NCBI GenBank assembly: GCA_022578605.1
Contig: MU394067.1
Location: 496,001 to 560,000 of the forward strand
Reading direction: 5' to 3'
Source of the DNA: Camillea tinctor
Taxonomy: Eukaryota; Ascomycota; Sordariomycetes; Xylariales; Xylariaceae
DNA: 64,000 nt
A program made the position numbers and the translations under genes. Below the pieces are notes generated by a model, which was given only the letters and a program-made list of their open reading frames with translations, was not told the origin of the DNA and did no database searches. Shown one piece after another: positions 37,064-47,308 of the stretch (the stretch's first letter is position 1; each line of letters starts with the position of its first letter).

Positions 37064-37475
37064 CTACTTCTGCACTCCCTTGCCCTTGCTGTTGCTGCTG
37101 CTACTACTGGCATTGGTCCTGTCAGACGGTACGCTGGTGTCCTGTTTGAGCGGCTGGTACGTCGACTGCCTCCGCCCAGACGTGTCGATCGTGTTCACCT
37201 GCGCATACCCGCCGAAACTGACCTGCTTGGGCGGGCTGTTCTCCTTGGAGGAGCTTCCTCCCCTCTTGAGGCAGGAGGTTGTCGGTGGACTGCTCGACGA
37301 GCTTGATGGCGGGGCTTGTCGCCTTGCTGGGGTGGCGGGAACGGGCTGCTAGATTGGGAGTGAGTTAGTTGTTCGAGATAAGCTGTGGGAAGGGAAGAAG
37401 GGGGCTGAGAATGGGGAAGTTACGTACTGGTCCGCTCATTTTAGGTTGCGAATGGCCGCGTGGATAACCAGGCAT
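37064..37475 (-). CDS. Small basic Ser-rich protein with RVxF-like motif
   Basis: Found by splice reasoning. An ATG at 37475 opens 16 codons to a donor CCA|GTACGT (exon 37475-37428). A CTAAC branch and TAG acceptor lead to 37348-37064, which stays open to TAG, giving 110 aa. The product is Ser/Pro/Lys-rich and probably disordered. It contains SCLKRGG, then KENSPPKQVSFGGYAQVNTID, where KQVSF fits the RVxF docking motif for protein phosphatase 1. The acceptor is a tandem TAGCAG (NAGNAG), so isoforms with or without one Gln are possible. The plus-strand frame over the same DNA lacks an ATG and is a shadow. I cannot name the family. The uninterrupted frame across a well-formed intron is the main support. 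Confidence 0.6.
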
Positions 37476-39331
37476 TGTGTTGTTTATTTGTTGTAGTGTG
37501 GTTGGTAGTGATAATGGTGACGATGTCGATGGTACGGTTGGTTCTGTTATCAAGTAGATTGATGGATGGGAAGTGGGAGAGGTGAGGGTACTGTGGTAGG
37601 CTGCCCCCTTATATATGTTTTCAAACTTAGGTAGAATAGGTATGGCATTCAATGTGAATCCCCCCAGAATGAAGTTCACGATGCATTCATTTGTACATAG
37701 TAAGGGTCTATATCATAGCTTCAAATATTCACCATCTCCCAATATTACTATATAGTGAGTGACATAGTCTAAAATAGCGTCTTCCATCTCATTGAATACT
37801 TTTTAGAAGTCGAATTTATTTTTTTTAGTGGCTATGTCGTTTGTCAATTGGGCCATTTGATAGGGTCTCTGGGCCAACCATTTTTACCCCTATTCGCGAT
37901 GGTACGGCACTGTTCAATCACAAATCGTAGAGTAGCGCTTGTCGAATGATAACAGCGTGAGCTAAGTACGGAAGAATAATTTTTGCAATTACATTTTTGG
38001 AATTTCCTGCTTTAAAACTACTAACCTCGATTTCGAATGCTTTAATATCTAATGCCCTCTATGTGAGTCTAAACCCGGACTCTGAAAATAGGTTATTCCC
38101 ATATGAACTGATTACCACTATTTCGCCATCAATGAATCTGAGAAGATTTAATCTATAGCTGCGCTGCAAAGCGGTGCGGGAAATATAAATCTTACGTGAA
38201 ATACGAAATCGATTTTGTTCAATCTACGACTGATTGACTAATAATTTATTCCCATTATATAAACATTACATTTACCATCTCTGGCGCTTTTATTTATCGA
38301 GAAGTTAAGTTCTTCAAACTAGGAATCACTCTCGTAGATATCAATATTAGTGTTTGTCTTTCTAACCAGCCTTATCTTTCCAAAGAGTGACAATTTCTCC
38401 GATGTGATAACTCAGAAATTCTGTTGTCACCACCAAATCATTTATTATGTTTCAATACACGGTACTTCGATTTAGTTGGCGTCCCTTGCTTACCTATCAA
38501 TGATTTACTGATCTATTTAAACTTGTGAATGATGTATCGTAATATGTAACGTGTGAAGGTGGCGAAGCGAGTGCGGCACAATATTCAGAAAAGCAACATT
38601 TCACATGGTTTGCGGGAATACGAGGCTTGATCTTTTGATCATCGCGTTACTCGTTATCACGATATGATTATGTTCTTGTTGCAGCCGCACAAAGGGTTGC
38701 CCAATCCCATAGAGTCAGATTTTACACGAGGCCACCAAGCCTCTCATATCTTAGAAGCTTATTCCTTTGCGGGTCAGCCGGGTCTGACATCACAACTCAA
38801 GGTCAAAGGAACGTTATAAGACCGACAAATGGGGCTATGCAGAAAACAATACGCGTGGATGTCTCTAACGAAGAGTAGGATCACCCAGCTTTGAAACGGG
38901 GCCAATCAATTTATGGTCTTTACATCTAGTCTGTAGTTGGGCTGTCGAATAGTAAAACACCATCGAGGCTTGTTGTTCCTCAGCCCTACATGCTATTCCC
39001 CAGGCTAATGGTAGATGCATATATGGATACCGCCTTTTTCTTGGTCTTGTGGAGGTGTAAGCTTGTCAACTTCCGCGTCCGACGTGTCACGTCTGATCAG
39101 ACATGCCGACCAAGTCCGCCAAAGGCGAACCAAGTCCTGCCGATCGTATGAGGTTTCAAGTATTATAAAGCTCTCACGATTCAAATGCTACGAGTACTGT
39201 GCATCTCTGTCTTATCGTCAAACAAGACAACAAAGAACCCTGCGCTTCCTCTTCTTGAAAAACTTTTGATTCCTAGCTTATTGAAGTCATACCTGAACTC
39301 AAACATAGACGGAGCGTTAAGATAAAACACG
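37476..39331. other. AT-rich intergenic region, no supported gene
   Basis: About 1.85 kb, visibly AT-rich from about 37680 to 38700 with dense stops in all frames. It could be an old, decayed repeat, but no repeat partner is visible in the window. Confidence 0.4.
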
Positions 39332-39858
39332 ATGAAGTTTTCCTCCGTAGCATATGTCCTTGCCGCTGCTGGCTCTGCAGTAGCCATGCCGTCGGCCGAA
39401 AAGGTGAGTTCCTAATTATGGTAAGGGACTTAAACTTTGATACTAATCTGTTTCGTCTTTAGAACACTCGATCAGTCGGAGATGTTGTCCCCAGCCTAAA
39501 GCGCGATGCATCTGGGATGGGTTTCACCCACGTTGGCTCCGACAACGTCGTACGCTCCTTCGACAGCCGCTTTAACGTGATAGACTTTGCGCAACTCGAC
39601 TCCCGCGCCCCTTCTGGAGACTGGCCTAGGACGCCAAGTAATGCCGTGTTGGAGGAAGCGAAGAGGGCCAGGGCTAATTCGGAGGCCCAGACATCTAACC
39701 CTCGAACTCGCAGTGTGTTGGCAGACAGACAGCAGCCTAGTTGTGTGAGCGAGTTCTGCCCTTACGATTCATACTGCCAAGGCCTATCGATCTACGGTTA
39801 CAACTGCACTTCATGCCTGATGGTTACAGAGACTATCGGTAACTGCCAAACCTTTTAA
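39332..39858 (+). CDS. Small secreted protein with cysteine-rich C-terminus
   Basis: Two exons, 39332-39403 and 39463-39858, encode 155 aa. The 59-nt intron has GTGAGT, a TACTAAT branch and a TTTAG acceptor. The signal peptide is MKFSSVAYVLAAAGSAVA, with likely cleavage before MPSAEK. A possible Kex2 site (LKR) near residue 37 suggests a propeptide. The middle is Arg/Ser/Ala-rich, and six Cys are packed into the last 35 residues (CVSEFC, YC, NCTSC, NC), consistent with a compact disulfide domain. No family recognised. It lies between AT-rich flanks. An effector or antimicrobial-type role is a guess from architecture only. Confidence 0.8.
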
Positions 39859-40436
39859 ATTAGTTAGCAAGATAGCGATGGAAACACAATAACCGCCCAT
39901 CTATACGCCATTATAGTTGTTCAATCATGTATCCTATTACGGTAGATTTGGTATAGGAGGAGGCTGAGAAAGACTACATACCGGCAGGTTATATACTATA
40001 CCCTCTAGATTTGATATTCACATTATTTTCTTTATATTGAGATTCCAACCTACTTTGGAAGACTTTTTTGAAATAACGCAAGTAATTGAAAATAGCATGC
40101 GGAAATGCCCGAAGATGTGCAGAGTAGTGTATAGAATGTTAATTCATTATATTTAGATTGTCTTAATTAGTACGCTGTCTTGAATAAACGAGCTTAAAGC
40201 TGGAATTCTAGTATTATCTCTCTTATATATAAGCAAGAAGATGGTATCAAGACATATATATACACCTAACCTATGTGTATGAGTTGAAGGCGACGCTAGT
40301 GGATGCATGCGTCGTCTAGTTCTGGTAGGGTCCACTAGAGATGGAAAAAGAAAAAGCCCGGAAAAGAAAAAAAAGGGGGAATTCCTTTCCGAAGGACATT
40401 TATAATGCAAAAAGAATTTCATGTTTTCTGCTATGC
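39859..40436. other. Intergenic region with tRNA terminator
   Basis: About 0.6 kb of AT-rich sequence. A T-run on the minus strand at about 40409-40413 is the likely polymerase III terminator of the tRNA. No protein gene seen; a 176-codon minus-strand frame here runs through the tRNA and is spurious. Confidence 0.5.
40409..40413 (-). terminator. Polymerase III terminator of tRNA-Arg
   Basis: A run of five T on the minus strand about 24 bases after the tRNA 3' end, the expected polymerase III stop. Confidence 0.6.
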
Positions 40437-40528
40437 TGATCAAGATGGGGATCGAACCCACAATCTTCTGATTAACTAAACTCAATATGAGTTCGTAGTC
40501 AGACGCCTTGCCATTGGGCCACTCGACC
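40437..40528 (-). tRNA. tRNA-Arg(ACG): tRNA-Arg (anticodon ACG) with a 20-nt intron
   Basis: Cloverleaf on the minus strand. Acceptor 40528-40522 (GGTCGAG) pairs with 40444-40438 (CTTGATC, two G-U pairs). D arm GCC/GGC is at 40519-40505. Anticodon stem TCTGA/TCAGA is at 40503-40499 and 40471-40467, with loop C-T-ACG-A. T arm GTGGG-TTCGATC-CCCAT is at 40461-40445, and the discriminator A is at 40437. The intron (about 40492-40473) lies one base 3' of the anticodon, the canonical position. The mature length is 72 nt without CCA. The A34 would be edited to inosine to read CGU/CGC/CGA codons. Confidence 0.9.
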
Positions 40529-42594
40529 ATTTGAGAGATGCTGGTAGATCCCTGCAAGTGAAAACTCTGCGATCGACTTTCTGATGCTCGATGGAAACAA
40601 TAAAGGCTTAAAATAATCCATATACTTCCCATATAAGTGGGAATAAGATTTTGAAATATTTCGGCAACATGAAAAATACACAACTTAGATGTTCACCAGT
40701 AAAACCATTGTCTAGAGTTTTTCAAGTTTACAATAACTCTAGTTTCTCGCGATCTGATTACGCAGTCTTCAAGAACTGCTGGGTTTAACATGGTGCATCC
40801 TAGATACGTACCTGCTTTAGGGCACCTATAAAGTCAAAAAGGGGCTCATTAATTGCCACAACACACAACACTGTCAAGTTTTATATGTATGGTGATTCAC
40901 GATTTGGTATAGTCCAATGATAGGCAAATCATTTGGTTAATATGGGGAATCACAAAGGAGTTATGTCCAAGTTGCGTACTTTATCTAGCACTGTAAAGAC
41001 ATTTGTTTATACTTCGGGTAGGTATTGAAACCAAATCACTCACATTTAGTACAAGCTCTCATCGACCAGACATCGTACTACACATGATGAACAAGCCAAA
41101 TTTCATAGAGGCATCAAGTGTTTAACTCGAGACAACAAAGTATCGTTTCGAGCAGGATAACTGGTTCCAGCTAGTGTACCACATATTTCCTATCATTGTT
41201 CCATTACTGGTCCGACGAGCCATGGGTCCAGAGAAGTTCGGATAATTTCCGTTTGTAAAAGACACGAGTTGTATCAGCATTTCGCGCTATTCGCGGCTCT
41301 ATTTCCTAACATTTTTAAGTTGAGGAGTTGAATGTAGTCATACTGCATAGGTGCAAACTGTTTAAATCTTCGCAGATCGCAACCCACTGTTGGCCGTGGC
41401 TGTTGTAATGTGAGGCGTGCGGCGGTGAGGATTGGATGGTGCAAATAGTCTGTTCATTGGTGTACTTTTAGTTCCGGTCACCAAAATGTTAGAGAGCGGG
41501 AATAACAACTCAGATCAAAAATCTAGGTAATATCTACCTACTGTGGTGCAAATCTGTTTACTTAGAATCTTCGGCGTCTCTCGAATCTACGGTTCACCAA
41601 CCAATGCAACTACTTATTGGCTATTGCTATCACACTATAGTCAGGGATGGCTCGAGCTCCGACCACGTTTTTTCTCTGCATTGAGGAGGTAAAATTAATG
41701 ACGGTGTTATCCTTTTTCATTCAGAGTTCTGCCAGAATTTTTCGAAATTTTTAATGGACGACGCGTCTACGAAGTCTCTTTTTAGTAACTCAAAGCCGTA
41801 TAGCTTGAAGAAATGACGTCTTATGTGGAAATGCTTCACACCAACTATACAAAATCTTCACGAAAATCAGACGGAGGCTAGGGCTGCTTACTAGTGTCTT
41901 CAGCTAGTATCACGACCAACATACCACGTACGTGCAAAAATAATGCCTAAATAATCCACTATGAAGTCAGCCCTGGAGACTGAACGGACATAAAAGCTTG
42001 CATAAGGGTTATACTCGCGCTGGACCCGTTGTTAGAAGCACCGAGAGGAGAGACAATGGGTCAATGTATCCCCCCTGGTCGCCGTATTCTCGGGCGACGG
42101 ATCCGGCCTGCTCTATGTGGGTCACGCTTGTTGAGGCTCTAGCAGCAGACCCTCACTACTCACCTCTGGCCTGACGATCTCCGACTTCAACCCCGTATGG
42201 AGTGTTTGCGTGGTGTTGAAAAGAAAATCAAATCATGAGAACACTCGCACGATTCAAAGTCTGGTCAAATGGGGGGTAAAATGGCTTGACCGGCTTTTAT
42301 ACGATGCATCGTCAGGAGAGCTGAGCGGTTATGTCGGAGTTTGGCTCGCCTTGATGCATCCACGGCGAGATCACGGCGATATGGTGGACCGCGACCCAGG
42401 TGGTCCACTGTTGTGACGACCATCGTCTAGTGGCTCTTGCACCACGATCGGGAGGAGGTAGTTATCGTATCAGCTATGATACGGACACAAAAGATACGGC
42501 TTCGGCACTCTCTCATCTGGAATTCGCCTCATCCAGATATCCTCACTCCTTGTCTGTCTATCATCACAGCCCAGCCTACCTCGCATCTTTCATC
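40529..42594. other. AT-rich intergenic region and MFS promoter
   Basis: About 2 kb, AT-rich with dense stops from 40700 to about 42000. The part after 42100 is more GC-rich and is probably the promoter and leader of the transporter. No gene seen. Confidence 0.45.
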
Positions 42595-44253
42595 ATGGAG
42601 GCCATCGGAAACAAGAAAGCCGAGAGCAAACGGCTAGACCTTAGCGACTCAGAAACCCCCGAAACACTTACTCCTGACGTCCAGTCAGAGGTTGGCCATG
42701 TCGAGAAACAGCCAGAGGCCAGATACGGCCGCGTCGTAGGCGGCCGATATATCGAACTAAATAAGGAGACAAATCTTCATGGCGACCATGGGCCCCTCAA
42801 GACAGTCGATGTGGACATGCCCCTTACCCTCACGGAGCTCGTCAACAAAGACGGCCAGGACTACCTCGTCCTAAGCTTCGCCCAGGGCGACTGCGAGAAC
42901 CCATTCAACTGGGCACCATCGCGGAAAATATTCGTCTGTACTATGCTGAATCTGATGACACTGTTCATCGGTCTAGCCACGACCGCGTACAGCTCCGGCA
43001 TCACGAGCATGACCACCGAATTTGGCGTCCCGACAATCCTGGGCCAGCTCGGCCTCTTCACCTTCAACGCCGCGTGCGCCCTCGCGCCCCTTTTCCTCGC
43101 GCCCTTCTGCGAGCTGGTCGGCCGGAAAGTCGTATACGCCGGAGCGTACCTGTGCTTCTCGCTGCTGTTCATCGGCCTGGCGCTCGGCCAGAACATCACT
43201 ACCATCGTCATCCTGCGCATGCTGCTCGGCCTCTTCGGCTGCGTCGGCACCATCCTCGTCGGCGGCACCTTCGACGACATGTACGAGCCGCACCTGCGCG
43301 GCCCCCCGATGGCTATGTTCACGTACGTCGCCATCCTCGGCACCGTGGGCGCGCCCATCTACGCCGGCTTCATCGACGAGACCATCGGCTGGCGCTGGAT
43401 CGAGGGTATCCAGGGCCTGTCCAACATCCCCCTCCTGATCTGCGTGTTCCTGTTCTTCCCCGAGACCCGCGGTGGCGCATACCTGCACAAGCGCGCGAAG
43501 CAGCTGCGCAAAGCCACCGGCGACGAGCGCTGGGCCGGGCCCGACGACCTGGACACGCGTTCCGTCAAGGAGATGCTGAAGGTGTCGTCCGTCAAGGCCA
43601 TCCGCATGCTGGCGACCGAGCCCGTGGTGCTAGCGTTCGGCATGTGGATCGGGTTCGCGTGGTTCGTGACGTTCCTGTTCCTGAGCGTGATCCCCATCAC
43701 CTTCCAGGAGAACCACGGCTGGTCCGAGGGCATCGCTGGCCTGCCCTACATCTGCCTCTGCATCGGCACGACCATCGGCTGGGCCGCGCACCACCTGCAG
43801 ATGCGCAAGTACGACCAGATCCGCGCGGACCCGAGCATGAAGGCGACGCCCGAGCACCGCCTGTACGGCGCCATGTTCGGCGCTGTGTGGCTGCCCATCG
43901 GGCTCTTCATCTACAGCTTCACGCAGTACGGCTTCGTGCACTGGATCGGCCCCTGCGTCGGCCTCGTGCTCATCGCCGTCGGCATCTTCTTCGTCTTTGA
44001 GAGCACATACAGCTACACGGCCGACTGCTACGGGCAGAGCGCGTCGTCGGCGATCGCGGGTCAGGGTCTCGTGCGGAACATGCTTGGCGCTGTGTCGCCT
44101 CTGTTCGCTAGCGCTTTCTTCCACAACCTCGGCAGTCAGTACGCCGGTCTCCTGCTCTCGCTTGTGGCCACTGGCCTCAGTATGATTGCTTTCGTCATGT
44201 TCGTGTTCGGTCCTAAGCTGCGGGCAAGATCGAAGCGCGCTCTTGTGTATTAG
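42595..44253 (+). CDS. MFS transporter, DHA1-type
   Basis: Intronless, 552 aa from the first in-frame ATG (42595). The frame is open further upstream but has no ATG. A cytosolic N-terminus of about 110 residues is followed by twelve predicted membrane helices. Motif A is visible as FCELVGRKVVYAG between helices 2 and 3, and RMLLGLFGCVGTILVGGTFDDMY matches the helix 4-5 region of DHA1 drug:H+ antiporters of the TPO1/FLR1 type. FNWAPSRK before helix 1 is also typical. Likely function: proton-driven export of drugs, polyamines or secondary metabolites at the plasma membrane; the substrate is not predictable. It is the same strand as the TauD-like gene 1.5 kb downstream, but nothing ties them functionally. 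Confidence 0.9.
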   Translation: MEAIGNKKAESKRLDLSDSETPETLTPDVQSEVGHVEKQPEARYGRVVGGRYIELNKETNLHGDHGPLKTVDVDMPLTLTELVNKDGQDYLVLSFAQGDCENPFNWAPSRKIFVCTMLNLMTLFIGLATTAYSSGITSMTTEFGVPTILGQLGLFTFNAACALAPLFLAPFCELVGRKVVYAGAYLCFSLLFIGLALGQNITTIVILRMLLGLFGCVGTILVGGTFDDMYEPHLRGPPMAMFTYVAILGTVGAPIYAGFIDETIGWRWIEGIQGLSNIPLLICVFLFFPETRGGAYLHKRAKQLRKATGDERWAGPDDLDTRSVKEMLKVSSVKAIRMLATEPVVLAFGMWIGFAWFVTFLFLSVIPITFQENHGWSEGIAGLPYICLCIGTTIGWAAHHLQMRKYDQIRADPSMKATPEHRLYGAMFGAVWLPIGLFIYSFTQYGFVHWIGPCVGLVLIAVGIFFVFESTYSYTADCYGQSASSAIAGQGLVRNMLGAVSPLFASAFFHNLGSQYAGLLLSLVATGLSMIAFVMFVFGPKLRARSKRALVY

Positions 44254-45719
44254 TGAAAAGAGAATGATGTGGTTCATATAGAGCCCTATACGATGTATGG
44301 TAGCGGGTATATACGTAGTATGAATGAGTACACGAATCTATATTATTAAGAAATATCTTTAATCATGTTTTCGAGTGTGACCTTAGTCCCTTATCTTCTT
44401 AAATAAATACCGTACTATCATAAGCCATGATCACAAGGCCGCCTTGCAAAGGGCAAGTGTCAAGTCTTTCGTTGTTCCACGTTAATCCTAAGCCATTCAC
44501 AACTCCATAGTGACTTATCTAACCTAGTGTTTCGAATATTGCGAAGACAGACTGAGGTGGTGCTTTGGCTCCTTGGGAAATCACAGCTATATACTAATAT
44601 AACTGATGATGGCGTACAACATGGCGCAGAATGTGTTCTCTCGTGTTTCCTTCGAGGTTGTGACTTTTCTGAATAAGAGGAGCACTTAATGACACGATGC
44701 GAACCAGTTATGTTGTCTTCAGTAAGTTTAGAAAGTAACACATTTCAAATAGACTGATTACCTATAAGTTTTTAGGAGACTATGTAGATTAAATAGAGTA
44801 ACCTTGATATGTAATGATGCATCATATCCCCCACGCTTTCGTCCCTGAAGCACCATGGGGAAATTCCACAATTTGAGGATCGTTGGTGGGTGGAGTTATC
44901 AAGATCTAAAGCCCCATAGTATTAAGGGGTCAAGTATTAAAAGTGCATGGTCGTTTAGCTCGGAGATAACATTGCTTATAAGTTAGTATTTCAACTTTTT
45001 TGAAGTGAATAAACGAATACCGTAATTGTATGCATGCATATCAATATGATATCCCACGCCTGTGAGTCACCGGCCAAAAAGCAAGGTTTATAGGTCAGCT
45101 TCTGTCTCCTCTCCTTAACCGCATTCTGCCAAGCATCTAGACAATATTGGTGTAAGTACCTCAAGTTTCTTTTCAAACGACCAAGTTGCAAAACTCATTA
45201 TGATATCTCCAATATTCTAGACCTCTTATCTACCCGTATACATAATTCTCTCCGATGTGGTAATCTGGCCGATTTATGGTGTAATAAGATAGCATTTAAA
45301 TGTGCAATTGTTGATTGGAGGAGAGGTGGTATACTGTAAGGCGAAGAGATGAGGGGAGTCTGCACTCATAGCACAACAAAGCTTAGAGTACGGGATAGCC
45401 CTTGCTCATACCTGACATTCCGGACTCCGTAGGAATCCGCAGCGTAGGCATTGCTACAGAGAATAGTACCTAGTAAGTTGACGGAATTATAGAATTCCTT
45501 GCGTGCTCCATAGACCAATTGCGTGATCATCCCCGGCCTATACTACAAGACTCAGACCGATAACCGCGGGGTAAACTCGATACTGCTACGCAAGATAATG
45601 CGGGATGAATAGATGTATATAAACGTATAGATGACGAACATTGCGATTGTAGTTGGTCCTTAGATTACCATTCAACTCCATCCCTACTCCACAATACACT
45701 CACGATTCTAAGCGCAGCT
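44254..45719. other. Intergenic region, no supported gene
   Basis: About 1.5 kb of AT-richer sequence. Minus-strand frames of 93 and 66 codons have no recognisable content. The right part is the promoter of the dioxygenase gene. Confidence 0.45.
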
Positions 45720-46943
45720 ATGGCACCCGCCCTCACATTAGACAAAGTCGCTGACTCTCTCCCCATTCATACGGGGAAGGGAAACTCATATCCAAAGCCT
45801 TTGAAGCTATCCGGAGCCCTTGATAAGTTCACTTACGAAGAGGTAACCCCCGTGATCGGCCGCGAGTTCCCTACTACCAACATTGTTGATGATTTACTTC
45901 ATGCGGAGAACTCCGACGAACTACTCCGTGACCTTGCCATCACTAGTAAGTGTTCTCTTACAAGGATAGAAGGATATATGTATTAAGTTCTATATAGTTT
46001 CACAACGTGGCGTGGTATTCTTCCGAGCTCAGGACAACCTGACCGATGGACTTCAGAAGGAGTTCGTCCACAGGCTCGGCCAACTCAGCGGCAAACCCTC
46101 TGACTCAACTCTACACATCCACCCAATTCTCAATGACACATCTGAGTTTGGCGTAGGCGATGCCGAGATCAGCACCATCAGTTCGCTCCAGCGCAAGAAA
46201 TATTACGACCACGAGCGGCCGGTGGACTCGCGCCGGTACGACGCCGCGCAATGGCACTCAGACATCCAGTTCGAGCCCGTCCCGGCGGACTACACGTCTC
46301 TCCGCCTAACCCAGCTTCCGAAGACGGGCGGCGACACACTCTGGGCATCGGGCTACGAGATCTACGAGCGCTTCTCGAAGCCGTACCAGAAGTTCTTCGA
46401 AGGGCTGACCGCGACCTTCATAGGCGACGGGTTCCACCGTGTCGCCGCCGCGCGCCCTGACAAGATCCAGATCTACGAGAAGCCGCGCGGCAGCCCGCTG
46501 AACGCGGGCGCCGAGCTGGCCGCCGTCCACCCCGTCGTGCGGACGAACCCCGTCACCGGGTGGAAGAGCATCTTCGCGCTCGGACCCTTCCCCAAGCGCA
46601 TCAATGAGCTTGCGCCGCAGGAGTCGGATGATCTCCTAAAGAAATTCCGCGACGTGATCCTGGAGAACCATGATATACAGGTCCGGTTCAAGTGGCGGAA
46701 CAAGAACGATATCGGTAAGCGAGCCACCACTACTAAAAGTCTGACCAAGGGGGAGTTCGTGATCTGTTGCTAATACGATTGATAGCTATCTGGGATAACC
46801 GCAGCGTGTTCCACACTGCGACGTTTGACTATGATGGACTGGGCGAGCGGTTTGGTAACCGTGCGGTTGGTATCGGAGAGCGGCCGTACCTCGATCCCAA
46901 CAGCGTCTCGAAATCTGAGGGCCTAGCTGCTAGTTCTTCTTAA
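45720..46943 (+). CDS. TauD/TfdA-family 2-oxoglutarate dioxygenase
   Basis: Three exons, 45720-45945, 45998-46714 and 46786-46943, encode 366 aa. The introns are 52 and 71 nt, and the frame closes at TAA. The family couples oxidation of a substrate such as taurine, a sulfonate or an aryloxy acid to 2-oxoglutarate decarboxylation with Fe(II). The iron ligands are visible: His and Asp in WHSDIQFE (H162, D164) and the distal His in RSVFHTATF (H324). Arg residues in GERFGNRAVGIGERP (336-347) include the likely 2-oxoglutarate carboxylate binder. GGDTLWASGYEIYERFS is the conserved stretch after the HxD strand. The active site looks complete. The exact substrate cannot be read from sequence; fungal paralogues often act in sulfonate scavenging. 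Confidence 0.92.
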
Positions 46944-47308
46944 ACGGGTATATATATATGTGTGTGTGTTTCTAAGGTATAACGCTGGAAACCAGCAAAT
47001 TGTGTCATGAACTTTTTCTATACGATTAAGTCAGTTAGCGACCCCCTATAAATAGCCACAAGTCACCTAAAATCCGAAGTCATTCGCAATACACAAGGGA
47101 GAAGCAGGAATGTGTAAATGCTGTTGCGGTGATCCGAGTATAGGAACCTAGAAAATAGGTATTTAAGCATAGACATGGTCTCAGTATTAGTGTAGCAGGG
47201 CCAAAGTCATTATAACTACCAAATTTGTAAAAATACATCCAGAGAGCCGCACAGGTTTGATACCCCCTTAACCTACCTACATCAACACAGAATCATGATA
47301 TATCTACG
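46944..47308. other. Convergent intergenic region
   Basis: About 0.36 kb between the 3' ends of the dioxygenase and the MYND gene, presumably 3' UTRs of both. A short alternating TATATG/TGTG tract is at about 46951-46970. Confidence 0.5.

Noticed and set aside
37080..37352. 90-codon plus-strand frame with Leu-rich start, signal-peptide-like
   Set aside because: It starts at TTG, not ATG, and is the antisense shadow of the minus-strand small gene.
40153..40683. 176-codon minus-strand frame
   Set aside because: It runs straight through the tRNA-Arg gene, and its composition is not protein-like.
42400..42594. Longer N-terminus for the MFS transporter
   Set aside because: The upstream frame has only a GTG at its start; the first ATG is at 42595.
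42595..46943. MFS transporter plus dioxygenase as a biosynthetic gene cluster
   Set aside because: No core synthase or regulator is present and the two genes are 1.5 kb apart; proximity alone is weak.
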